From: Notospermus geniculatus
Lineage: Eukaryota > Nemertea > Pilidiophora > Heteronemertea > Lineidae
Assembly (NCBI GenBank): GCA_002633025.1
Contig: NMRB01000246.1
Coordinates: forward strand, 300,325 to 364,324
Direction: 5' to 3'
DNA: 64,000 nt
In this document: piece by piece, positions 45,743-58,164 of the stretch
How positions within the stretch are numbered: the stretch's first letter is position 1
How the letters are laid out: each line of letters opens with the position of its first letter
The notes under the pieces: generated by a model
The model's input: the letters and a program-made list of their open reading frames with translations, nothing else
The model's database searches: none
What the model was told of the DNA's origin: nothing
Translations under genes and position numbers: made by a program

Positions 45743-48408
45743 CTTTTGAACGCCGATTCAGAAGTCATGCAGTGGAAGCTGCTGGTGCTGTACAGCGACA
45801 TGCAATTTGCGTTGACGCACTTGGCGAGACAAAATAACCCCAATTTACTGGAAAATATGGATGATTTTAGAAAATTACCCTTAGTCGTCCTATTTCAAAC
45901 CAGTCCCAGTAGATGTCTTAGATGTGTCGTACCTCCAATCAGCTAGTGCAAGTACAAGTACCAATGTGATTAGTCGCAAATTGCTGACAAGAAAAAAGTA
46001 AATCAAGGAGCGTTTCTCCGGGATTCTATATGACTTGTAGCCAGCTGCACGTATTGGTTGCATTAAAAAATAAATGATTGCCCAGTTATTATTGGACAGT
46101 ACGTCTTCTTCAAGCGAATGCCCGTAGGCGTTACGATCGAACCAGGCGGGTTTTTTCGTACGAATATCAATCGTGGATAACGGTCAGTCTGTCACTCCAT
46201 GTAGATGTGTAAGATACGCTCGATACCTTGATAGCAAAGAAAAATGATGAAGATAGACAACGGCTTTTTGCAGATCGTTGAATGCGTGTTAAAAACATCT
46301 TACGACTATAGATCGCCTTACGCAACAGTGTGACTTTTTGGCTTGTACATGTTGGTACCTGTAAATGCACAGTATACAAGTACAGTGAAATATTCATGAT
46401 AGTCTCGACTGCATACCTTGTTTCAGTACCGGTGTAACGTTTTTCAGTGTTCCCATCTGCGAGTGTTCCGCTGCTATTGTCTGACGGAATAAGCCATGAC
46501 TTGACAATTGGGGACACACAGAGTAACGTTTGGATCTATACTATTTGCCAGTGTTTCCAGAACAATTATTTATTTATTGAATTTACTATAAGGCCTGTCG
46601 ACCTAAAGTACAGTCTGTATGATCACAAATGCATGGCAGGTACATACTGGAGTCCTTGGAGAAAGTTACATATTTTGAACAATATTATCTCGTTTCCTAA
46701 ACATGGCGTATACAAATTTACCAAGATTTTTACAAACTTTCATATTATCACATTTTAACAGTTCGATAAATTTAACCATAGAAGGTCTTTTCCTATAATA
46801 TTTAGGTATCAGTTCTTTCCTCAACTCCTCGTATGGGGCCGGCAACACTGACACACGGAAACACCTGGAAAACTTTACACCGGTATGAGTAAAAGTGGGC
46901 ATTTTGCGCTTTGGTTCTCAGCACCCAATTTTTAAAAGTATAAAGACCGAAGCCGAATGGCCCTAAATACCTTTAAACTACCTTTTTTTACTTCAAGTTA
47001 AAGTAATTCCTGTGCCTACAATATTTTTTCATCCACCAAATTCCCTTCATGTACCAAGTACAAAATTAATAGCTTTCTCTACAGTCAACTAAGATGATCG
47101 AGAACACCAATAACGCAACATTTGCGGAAAGGGAATTGCCAACCTGTCAATGCGCTTTACAAAGGATTTGTCTTCATATATATTCGCTGTTATATTGACC
47201 GAAATGACCTTAGAGTGTGTGTTTGGTTCCACAAGAAAGACATCGTATTTTTAGGGTTCGCTGTGGTTGATTCTTGCTACCGTTCACCCATTCCTGAAAA
47301 TCAGCCCAGCTTTTCTAATGAAGTCGGTGGAAGACGAAAGGAGGTGGTTACTATGACAGCCCTTCTTTTTTGGAGTTGAATCTACATGTAGCATTTAGTG
47401 GCAACATGGAAAGTTCGGATCCCTAATACCTGCCTCCGAATTAAGTGTCTCAATTTATCAGGCCACAACCATTGATTACGTGTCTCTCAATCTTTATTAT
47501 TTCGCGACGGCCGTTTAATTTACGGTTTGAGGGATAGCTTAGCGATCACGCTAATGATGATCAGCCAAGCATGACCTTCAAGGAGGCTGATCATTACCCT
47601 CTGCCAAATCGTGACGAGATGATAGGCTAAGCGTGCTGCAGTTCCTTACATCGAAGTGATGGGTCCCAGCTCAGCCCGCGCTACCGTGACAAACTAGTGG
47701 ATCAACCTGTTGATCCTGAAATATGGTCTGAGCTTTTCAAATGGCTCTTCTTATGCAAATCCTCACGATTTATCGTCCAAACGAAAATGTAGCCTATCGG
47801 TACTTCGACAGGTGTACGAAGGTTAAGCGAATTGGGAGAAGCCCAGAGCCGTCGTATTCGTTCTTACACAGAGTGATCCTTGGTCCTCTTGGTGATCAGA
47901 AGTGGGTTAGTGGCTTCTTATTAATGTTGAATCATTCGTAACAGGAAGGTTTTTGTCAGGCAGAATCCCCACCTGCCTTGTAGGGGAAAATGTGATTAAC
48001 GTTCGGGGAACAGACGTAAATAACATCATACCTTCTTTGAGCAAAATTTAAGACTTTGCCGATCGTAATGTAAAAGGCACCTTCCTCCCATTTACCCTGC
48101 CTGATAGATTGTCCTTAATGCGTCGAGGCAGAAGAAAAAGCTCTTTCTTTCTTTGCAAAAATGATTGATTTTCTTCTGGCGACACTTAAGCTGTGTGCAG
48201 AGTGGGTCGATTAGCACGTTGACACGTCATACGTGATGTTTGCACTGTTTACCAAGGGTCAAGTGAACATACCGGACGTTCCGTATCCCATACAAATCAC
48301 TACATGTGTACGCTAGTAGAACCTCATTCTTTATGCTGTTTACATTGGTCGCTTTGAAATGTCCATGACACAGTGGGCATAACAGACCGTAATCAAGCAT
48401 AAGAGGTT

Positions 48409-48474
48409 CCGGTGTCATAGAATCTAGTGCCCCTTCTCCCCGGGCCCTTATGGCCTCAGATTCTATGACACCGG
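48409..48474. mobile_element. 66-bp foldback element
   Basis: 17-bp perfect arms CCGGTGTCATAGAATCT/AGATTCTATGACACCGG around a GC-rich loop (CCCCGGGCCC). It is too short to code; probably a very small MITE. Confidence 0.65.
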
Positions 48475-50122
48475 GTTATAGCCAAGAATATACATTGGGG
48501 CTGTGACTACGAAAATCCAAGTGAAGTGTCCCGATTATATGAACGAACCGAGTACTACTACTCGAAGAAGCAAAGGACTGCGTCATGTTGTACTTGTCAA
48601 GGTTCATGACCGCCAGGGCATACTTCGCATATCCCATTGCCTTGGCCAAATGAGTGATTGTCTTAGAAAAGTGCCTCGATTAGCACTTTGACACAAGTGT
48701 TGATGTTGGCAATATTCGCATACTAACATTAAGTTATACCATCTGAGTAAAGACGGTCATTCGCTGCAGTACTTCATAAAAACCATATTCTGCTTGCTCA
48801 TTGCCACCTTCGAAAAACATAACTCCGCGTTATTCGTCAGAAAAGGAAGACAAGGCGCTATAAAGATACAAAATACTACCATTATTTCTGTTAAAATATT
48901 CCATTTACAATGAGCAAAACACATATAAGTCGCCATTACGGCTTACTGCACCTGCTGCAAGGATCATGACCAATTCCCACTCGTATATAACGGTAATAGG
49001 CACATTTTTCAAGCTGGTAAATCAGCAGGAAGGCGATATTGTGCCTCGAGCAGCACTCGGGTGACACGAAATTAGTTTTGACTTTATCGAAACAAATATT
49101 GGTTAGGACACCATTGTCTCATCTGAGATGATCAACTACCCTCCTGACAGTCGTCATTCTCATTGTTTCCTTTCTTCTGCGTCTCTGCTTTATGTGTTGT
49201 GAATTTTTTATCACTTTGTTGACAATTCGGTATGGGTTTTGCCCGTATACATGTACGTTTCTGCTGTTATCGTTTTCCCCAAATGACAGAAAAAGACAAA
49301 AGAGTAACCATTTCCCCCAAATCAAATGAATTTTGTGGCAGGATATGCGGATGTGCTGGACAAAGTAAGGCTAATAAATAATCCAATATTTTGATGATGA
49401 AGATTGGATGTCTCTGAGGAGAGAGAAGTGATATAACTTTCCAGCACACTCGAAACACTATTCGAGATCTTGTCATTTATCCTTGTCAACTCTCTTACAA
49501 CATTCTGGTTTACCATCGGTGCTGCCGTCTACTAGTTCCGACCGTAGGAGTCGATAAAATGCATGCTCAATGCGCTGACGAACTCGCATCGTGTTTCAAC
49601 GACCTTCGTGTTATGCAACACCAGGTTGTTAAAGTCACCTCTGCTTTCGTGATTTCTAATGTTTTGTTTAATATTACACAGAATGTCATTGTTCGTTGAT
49701 TCACAATGGGAATACGACCCGACCCCGCTTTGTGATTTAGATTTAGCATCAGTACGATATAAAGTCCATTGGAACACCATTTTCTCTGGTAGCAAATGAC
49801 TGTATGTGTATTCTCGCCCATTGGTAACCTAGCATCCTTATTTTTCGAACGGTAGTCATTTCAAGCAGTCATTAAGGAAATGTGGACACTCTTTCTGGTG
49901 AAGGCCTTGTTTTCACTAACGATTGTCTCCAATATATAATAAAGTAAATACGTAACGTTGTAAATCCTGATCTAGTCCGATTTCATATGTCGACGCGCCG
50001 TACGGTACATCATTACAGCCTGACCATCACTGAAGCAATCAGCTGGTCACTCGTATCCTTCGTCGTGACTCGAAAGCAAAGCTGGAGATTTTGTGTTCAT
50101 CAAAGCTGCCACTTCTACCGGT

Positions 50123-51696
50123 ATGATTACAGTTTACACACCGACGAGAGTGACTGGCAGGAGATTCACTGATGGGAATTTCACAATGATACACACGGGG
50201 TCATCTTCAGATATAAGTGATGAAACAATCACAACTTTGCCTAGTTCTCCACATTGGGTTGCTGCAATGGAACTGGCGATTGATATCCTGCAGAGATGGC
50301 TCCCTTTCTTCTACCTTACATTAGGAATCGTCGGTAATGTCATCTCCTTTCTAGTCACAACCAAAAGACAGAATCGGAACATCAGTACATGTGTCTACAT
50401 GAGTGCTTTGAGTGTTTCGGACACGGGATTACTGGTGGTCGTCTTTTCCTACACCATCTTAATTAGCCACAACGCTGGTCTAGGAATCCCAAATCGCCAC
50501 ATTTACACTCTGTAAGTATTTTTTTCCAGTAGCAAGAACGGTTAATACAAGAACACACGCTAGTTCCGACATTAGCATCGGCACACACATTCACTTTTAT
50601 GCACCGAGAAACATCATGGAAAACATGGCTCATGGATCCTCCATGTACCCTCTTTTACCAGTTTTTATAGCTGTTGTAGGACTTCAGTGAGGTTGAAATA
50701 AACACTCCACCGAGAAGCGTTATCGAAAACAGGCACTTGGATCCATCTTGTGCCTCCTTCACTAGTTTTTATCGCACTAAATGGACTCACTCAATGAGCT
50801 CGAAAAAAAACACTCAACCATGTGAAAAATGTCGGTGTTGAAACATATTTCAGATATTTTTCAAAGCCAAAAAACGGAGTTTGCATTTAAAGAGTAACTT
50901 GTCAAAGAACCTTTTAACCATAATTTCTTTTTACCCCTCGGATTTTTTCCAGCTTTGTGTGGTATAGCACGCTCACCTTCAGCATGGTGTCAGGAATAGT
51001 TCTTGCAGCAATGGCCTTCGATCGAGCACAGGCCATCATGTTCCCACTGTCAGCCAGGACAACTTGTACAACTTCAAGGGCGAAAAAGATAGTTGTTGGA
51101 GTATTTGTCAGTCTCTCAATCATATCAACTATTTCTTCACTTACAAGGTTTACTTCGGTTACACAAATGCAGAAGCCGCCATCTTGGATTTCCGCGAACC
51201 ACCCTGGGTCGAGGTTGTTGTCACTGTGTACAGTTTAGTAGTCGTGAACATCGTTCCTCTCCTTATCATTATCACAAGCAATATTTTGATCATCGTCTAC
51301 GTTACACGGTCTGCGAAATCACGTGGTGAAATCACTGGAGGCACCCAAGCCGACGTAAAAAGTTCGGGCCGCGGACAGTCGGACGACAGTAAATATCTCA
51401 CACGTATGCTTATCCTGGTCTCAATCGCCTACGTCGTATTCTGCGTACCTTTTCGCACCTTAGAGATCTGCATCATTATCCCGGCAATAAGAGACCTTTA
51501 TGACTTCAGCAGCACCTATTGGAGACTGAGGTACAACCTCACGTTCTGGCTATTATTGGTCACTCATCATCTCAATTATGCTGTTAATTTTTATCTGTAT
51601 GTTTTGGGAGGTGGAAGAAAGTTCCGAAGTGACGCTAAGGCAGTGGTCAGTTGCTGCTTCGTATCTGTCAAGCGCAGGCACAATAAGGACGAGTAG
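50123..51696 (+). pseudogene. Class A GPCR paralogue with a 4-bp frameshift
   Basis: Exon 1 50123-50511 and exon 2 50953-51696 (intron 441 bp, GTAAGTATT donor, TTTTTTCCAG acceptor, same phase 2 position as the minus-strand copy). The product would closely follow the intact paralogue, with a longer N-terminus (insert around TRVTGRRFTDGN) and five extra C-terminal residues. In TM4, near 51115-51125, the sequence CTCTCAATCATATCAACTAT is four bases shorter than the paralogue, shifting the frame; downstream codons still match the paralogue in another frame to the normal stop. It keeps FDRAQ and the FYLY end of TM7 and likewise lacks the TM3/ECL2 cysteines. Either a recent pseudogene, a segregating null allele or a sequencing error. 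Confidence 0.85.
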
Positions 51697-52820
51697 TCTT
51701 TGAAGTTATGCCTTCACCTTTTACAGTCTTGTAGTATTTAACTGTTGCTAAATCCAGGGTACACTAAAATTGATTCTTTAGCGTATTTTGGTAGGCACAA
51801 GTGTCACAAAATTTGGTCCACGGTCCTGTCATTTTGGCAGAAAGGGGTTAACCCCCCCCCCCCCCCCATTAGTTTGGAATGGATATACCGATACTTGTCA
51901 GGTTCTGTTGTCTAACCCTAATTGAAAGGGTCTCATTGTTGGGGTGTCAGGGATTAGGTCCCCTTTATTTCCCCCCTCGTAAGAGGATTTATTTTTTCCC
52001 CTTTTCTCCATAATCCTAAAAATCTATGTGCGTGGAAAACTGGCCAGAACTACATCAGAAGCCCAGGGGCTAAGGTGGTTGTGTGCTTCCCCTGTTGAAG
52101 TAGAATCCGTCTCCTGTAAAAAAAACTCAAACAGGAAATCCAGAAAATTCTCTCTCAAGATGAGGCTGCCAAATATATCCTCATGAATCAGACCTTCCTC
52201 TGCTTGAAGAGCATTGCTATCACGTAAGAAAAGTCCTCCGTTATTGCCGGGTTTACTCATTTTCATCTTGTCACCCACTATTCTGAGGCCGGTTTTTTTC
52301 TATGTAGCTTCTTCGTCCGAGTCTGGTAGGCATAGGTCACCTCTTACTGTTACTGTGCTCAGCGTTCGGTCTCACAGGAGTATTCAATGTGATTCGCCGG
52401 ATTCTGGTCACGCCTGACTGTTACTGAGCCCAACATCCTAACATTACGGATACCGTTATGGCTACAACATTTAGTGGGATTCACTGTTTCTGGTGGCCAT
52501 TAGTCAAGTCAGACTGTTGATGCATCAGGCTTGACATGTCTAGCTACTTGATTGTGTTCGAGGCATTCTGGTAGGCCACAGTTGAGTCTGATTGCCTGTA
52601 GACATCGTGGTTCTCAGTGCCGGGGCTCGCTCTGAAGCCAGCACTGATGTAAACCAGGATGTTTTCACAAAAGGTGGTAGCAAACTGCTGAGAACTGGAT
52701 AATAGGGAATCGTCGTATAGAGTGATTATCTATTGCTAAAAAGCTAACAACACGCTTCATACCGGTATATCTTAGATACGTGAATATTCAAAAGATCGGT
52801 CTGAAGCGGTTAGTCTGTTG

Positions 52821-52850
52821 CAGCAGCGGCGGCGGCGGCGGCGGCAGCAG
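52821..52850. repeat. Mixed CAG/CGG trinucleotide repeat
   Basis: Ten units: two CAG, six CGG, two CAG. Inverted-arm counterpart of 42211-42247. Frames through it give arginine or cysteine runs and are not considered genes. Confidence 0.9.
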
Positions 52851-52880
52851 TACACCATTTTGGTTTCTCTGCAAGCAGAT

Positions 52881-55349
52881 TTTCGAACCAACACCGGGAG
52901 CGAATCGCAAAGAAGTAAAACGTGAGGAATGTCACGAAGCAGTAAGGTGAGCTTATGGATCTGTGGTAGGCAAATAGCAGCCGAGTGAATTGGCAAACAG
53001 AGAGTTTTCAAGAAGGTTGACGCTGCCATTTTCATTCGCATTTGAGAGAGTAAATGCGTTGGTAAATGGCATGATTATCCTTCCACAGTCAGTCTCTCAT
53101 ATCAAATGCATTTCGCAATACATGTTGCTTGCCATGACGATAACTTCCTTTAAACGACACCAAACCCCGTGTCTTATTCCGTCGCAAATGCCCTGTACCT
53201 TTTTTGAACCGCTTTGCTGAAGGCGATTGAGCAAACAAGGAGTAACTGACTAACCCAATTACAACCTAAAGAACATCGCTGCTGTAAGAAGTCTATTTCA
53301 ACAGATTCTGTCGATATGGTGATTCCAACCAGACGTTCCGTTGTCTCCCACTGATTACATCGCCACGTTTAGCGCGTCAAGAGACGCTTGGGCAAGAATC
53401 GCCGTCGGGCTGGGACCGTGTATTTGGCCAGTGGATCAATTCGTCTGCTCCCAAGCGGTGGCAAGACCAAATAAAGAATGATCAATACGTTAGCGGAGCT
53501 TGTCCTTAAATTGATCTGTCCGGCGAGCTGTTGAATCAGGTGGGCTCTGNTTGAGCACCAATCAGGAGAATTTTCTATTGTATGGTCCGCTAGACCTCTG
53601 CTGCCGTCTTTTGGCGAGAAGCGCGGCTGACTGCTCCTATTGCATGCAGTAGCAAGTACGAAAGGACGTCCGGTGTTGTTCTGTTCATGGCTACTGACGC
53701 CGACATCGCACGATAACATCAGCACGAAAAGTCTGATTTTGATAGACAGAGTCTGTCGTGATTATGGCCATGATATGACGGATAAAGCTCCAACCAAGGG
53801 AATGTTTTTAGCAGAAAGTGAGGTCTAACACTTTCGGTAACACTTTCGGTAGACTTCATGTAAAATAAATTTTAACGTGGCTTCAAATTTAAAGTGACCG
53901 ACTTGGATTTTAACTGGCAAAGGTAAAGCTGGCATTATAAAAGTCCAAGTAGGCTGTCAGTTCCCTCCTCCTCAACTCGGCTCAATGTTATTACGGGTAA
54001 GATGCTTATTCCACTTACAACACAAACAGCGATATTGCCGATAGTCTCAGGAAAGGTCTCTGGGTGATTTCGTGACAGATGTGGCCCTTGCCATTTCACG
54101 GTGGTCGCTTGCATGACAGAAGATAATCACCCTTCATTATCAAATGAGAGACGCCATCATGAATTGATCAATCAAATGGCTGTCAAGGGGGATAACATCG
54201 AGGATTATCTGTAGCCAGCACAACGAAGGAAGGATGTTTAATTACAAATTGATATGGTTAACATAGCATGTACACGTAGATCACCATCTTGATGCACTTT
54301 TATCGGTGTACCTTTAGTTAGAAAATGAAAAAAAAACGTCGAAAGTTGCACAACCGGGAGTATTGAATAGGTCGTTTTTTAGCATTTGGGTTTTTCGCAG
54401 ATTTCTCACATATCAATAGGTAAGGAATACTAAAGCTTATGCAGATAATTGTTCCTTTAAGTACTAAAGTCCTTTAAATGTGCAGCGTCGACAAACGAAC
54501 AATCATGTAAAATCTCCATCAAAAGATGTGTGGGTGGGTATAGTTCCTCTGAACACGAAAAATTGAGTCATGTATGAAACCTCGGGCAAAATACCATGGT
54601 TACCTAACAGTCCTAATGGGAGTGCATGGAGGGGAATGGTCTCACCGCTGTAAGCAACAGACATGACAAATCAAGATGCCTAAAAAAAAAAAAAAAATGA
54701 TACGTGTTTAGCTGATTATTTTTTCCTCAAATATTCTGTTATGTTGAAGAATGGATATGTCAATCACGTTTACCGATCGTAAGGGATTTGGGGTTAGAAA
54801 ATAGGATTTCCGCTCCCTATGTAATTGCCTTATGGAAGACAGTTTATGTTTTGAAATTGTAATAATGATATTTTCCCTGTAAGCCTATTGTTACTACTTA
54901 GGCAAACGGTAAAATCTGTTGTAAATGGCTTAATCTACCTAAGTATATAATACCAAATGTTGAGGGGGAATAAAGAGTTGGAACGAAAAGAAAAATTGCT
55001 TTCGTGTCTCCGTTGCAGTGTGGATAGAAAAGTTTCATTATGGGAGTATGTATGATTGGTAGGTTCGATCAGATTTCTGATTGGTCGATATTACGCATCG
55101 CTCCCAAATCAGAGTTACATGTAACACTTTCTGTTACTCCTGGCGAATGATTCAAGTTGGGGGACTTGAGGCCGCCCTAAATTCATTTTTAGTTACACAA
55201 CTCCGTGAAATGCGGTCAGATTTCAGGCGGGTCCTAATAAGTGAAGGTTTCCAACTTGCTGCAATAGGGCCTACGAAACGAATGCAATGAAAAAATCGCC
55301 ACACCTGGATGTGGGTGCTTATAGTTATTGTGCTTCAGCTGGTAAACTC
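52881..55349. other. Non-coding stretch, nothing recognised
   Basis: Contains a single N (53550) and a poly-A run near 54683. No gene supported. Confidence 0.45.
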
Positions 55350-55467
55350 GGCCCATATTCATAAAACCTTGCTAGGCTTAGTTGCCTGCTCAAGTGCCTA
55401 GTTTGTACAGGCCAATGTACACAACTAGCAACCAACTAAGCTCGCAAGGTTTTATGAATATGGTCCC
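55350..55467. mobile_element. 118-bp foldback MITE with CCATATTCATAAAACC tips
   Basis: GGCCCATATTCATAAAACCT at the left pairs with AGGTTTTATGAATATGGTCC at the right with one tip mismatch/indel; inner words CTTAGTTG/CAACTAAG continue the stem. Same length class as 33361-33478 and 42733-42850. Confidence 0.82.
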
Positions 55468-58164
55468 TGATGTCCAATGACCACTTGCACGTCCTACTGT
55501 CCACGATAGGAACTACTCGACATAATTTGGTTGGGAGCGATCAGTAAGGGATCCTCACTGCATCCGATATCAATATATAGCCATGCTGAAGGAGAGGCGC
55601 TGTATTGGAAAATCATTTGAAATAGCCAATATGGCTCACTCACGCTAATTCAGACGTCTCCTAATGACCGATCTCGAGGATGGATTAATATAGTGATATC
55701 TAGCTTAGGTGCTGGTCTCGGGACATTGATATTGGGTTTATTGATCAATATGGCCGGGTCCAGCACTGTAGAAAGCATAATCTTGATAACATATTCCGGA
55801 CAGCATGTTCAGTTTCCGCAGTCCAATCTTATGGAGCCCTTTTCACAACAATCCAGGTACGTGGTGCCGGAGTACATGGCGGCAACAACCCTAACATATT
55901 GACAGAATACGCCGAAAGATTCATTTTTTACGAAGAATGATATTCTATTGCCGCGAATTACGACAATTTACCAACCGTTTTCCCGTGGATGTAGCCAAAA
56001 AGTGTCCATTACGAGTAAAGATTTTATCACAGTCATCAATTTTGTAAGATGACGAGCAATGATTTTTCAAGGGCTGGCGAGTCATCATTCTTCTTTCAAC
56101 ATTACCAATAAACCCTGGCCTAGTAGCCTCGCGAAGTAATTCCAACGCACAATATGCTAGAACATTCTGAGCTAGTGATACCAATTACCTTTCCATCAAT
56201 ATTAAAATGTCCTCCCGCCCGCGTTGTGAATTTCCTCCGGTCACAAGGAAAACCAGCACGAAATCCAAACCCTGGTCAATGCCGGAAATTCCATTACGAC
56301 GCCATGATATCTATTTCCGACGTTTTCATGAATATCATCAGAAGCCAAGCCAACAAAGTTAAGTTGCATGTGAAATCGATGTTGGTAACAATGTAGATTG
56401 TTCTGTTCCTCCAAGCTTCGCCCATGACAGACAAGGGAAAGTCAACAATTGAGATGTCGACTTATTAGCCACGACAATTAACAGTTTGGTGTCGTCGGTA
56501 TTGTGGAAACTCCAGTCACAGTAATGTACCTAGAATTGAGCCAAATATTTATTAACCTGGATACTCAAAGGATATACGAAGCAGTGTCCCAACTTTCAGT
56601 CAGTGCTTTTCAAGGACGTAATAATCTGTGATTTTATTTTAAAAAACTAAAAATTGCTATCATTGTTGTCTTTTTAGGCATGAATTGCAAGTCAAAGTCC
56701 GAATTCTTGTCTGATAAAATGGCGGAGTGATATCACAAAAGTGCATGGTTGGACCAAACGAGATGAGGAAGCCTACCTTATTCTCTTCCGGCATTCTCTG
56801 CGGGATCATTTGGTAAATTTGACACCCCGCGTGTGACATTAGCGAATGATCCTCATTACAAGCTGCAAATCAGACTTTCGTGTAGCATGTCAATAAGAAA
56901 TGCCTGACAAGTCATCCATCATGTTACTTCGACAGAGCAAAGCTGATGGACTTTTGATTATAATTCAGAATTAACCGTTCCATCTGATATCACATGATAA
57001 ATCACGGATGAGAGACCAGGTACTTCTGCTGTTAGTCGCTAGTTAATTTGTTCCCCGTTTATTTCTTTCGAAAGCAAAAGTAATGGAATGCTTCTAGAAG
57101 AGAACAGAAGTGTTTTTCCTTCGATAGTACGAATAAACTAGTTCAAGTCGATCCTTGTGAAACGCCTCCTGATTGATGTATCCGGGTCGATGCAAATGCT
57201 AGGGAGCGGTAGTGACCGTAAATCCTGAGATTTTCAGGGTGTGTGGAATGATGATTCTGGAGTGGATTCTAAAAAGGCTGTACCTGACCCATATAGGTTA
57301 GGAGAAAACTGCCGTACCTTTTTGGTCGATATGCATCTCGTACCCTCCTTTAAACCAGGAATGCTCATAGTCTGGTTGAATTTTCAGTTGCTTACTGAGA
57401 GTAGTAAACCAAAAAAATCGGGCCTACACAAGACCTTCATCTGTAGGCCTAGAGAATGAAGCTGATGTATGATTAAGATACTTTAAACACCCGTCGAAAA
57501 TTGTGCCCGTAAGATGAAAAGAATCACCTGCAATACGTATGATATGAACATGTAGGATACTACATGTATTTGTGGAAGGAGAGCTTCATTTCCAAGGACG
57601 TCAACATCCTTTTATATAAGCACCTGCTCTTCAAGTTCTATGAATAATGCAATAAATGTTATATATATTCGTTGAATGATATTTTGCTGAGAGTATGTAT
57701 GTTGATGACGGATGCAACGCGACTTGGATTAGAGCCACTCCAGATCTTATCATGGTCGAGATGGTGAATAATGATGTACACTAACGCGATGTATACCTGC
57801 ACATACATTTAACTTGTCTTGTAAGTCATCGACGGTCGTAATTCAAATGGAGAAGGAACTGTGAAGGAACACTTTGACCGTTTGAAAGAACATCAGAGAA
57901 CTTTATCATCTACCTGAAGCCGCCATATCGTAGATCTGTCCCATTGGTAGATCTGACAAGAGTTCTACCTGCAATACTCCACTCAGTGCAAGGATTACTG
58001 GGAGGAGATGCCTGATTTTTTTAAATTGGCGTTAGCAGTTTCCCTAAGTGCAGGTGATTGTGAGAGGCAAGGTCAAGTCGGCGAGAAAATACGTAAAAGT
58101 CACGAACCCTAACGGAGTCAGCTTTGGGGAGTTGAGTGCCGACTCAAACGTACATGTAGGCGAG
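55468..58164. other. Intergenic stretch upstream of the intronless GPCR
   Basis: No gene recognised. The receptor frame is open for 39 codons before its first ATG (from about 58048) but that part lacks an ATG. No convincing promoter element could be defined. Confidence 0.45.

Larger units (their letters stand above)
44636..49949. other. Spacer of the inverted duplication, gene-poor
   Basis: About 5.3 kb of sequence between the two GPCR copies. Minus-strand frames at 45275-45742 (155 codons), 46666-46902 and 49532-49795 read smoothly but contain no domain that I recognise and no clear splice context. The only structured repeat seen is at 48409-48474. Confidence 0.4.
49950..52880. repeat. Inverted duplication, right arm
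   Basis: Inverted copy of 42190-44635, containing the second GPCR copy on the plus strand. It lacks the 599-bp element of the left arm. A poly-C run at about 51856-51867 lies in its 3' flank. Confidence 0.88.

Noticed and set aside
52772-53041. Minus-strand frame with a poly-arginine run
   Set aside because: It is produced by the CAG/CGG tract, and the mirrored arm does not keep the frame.
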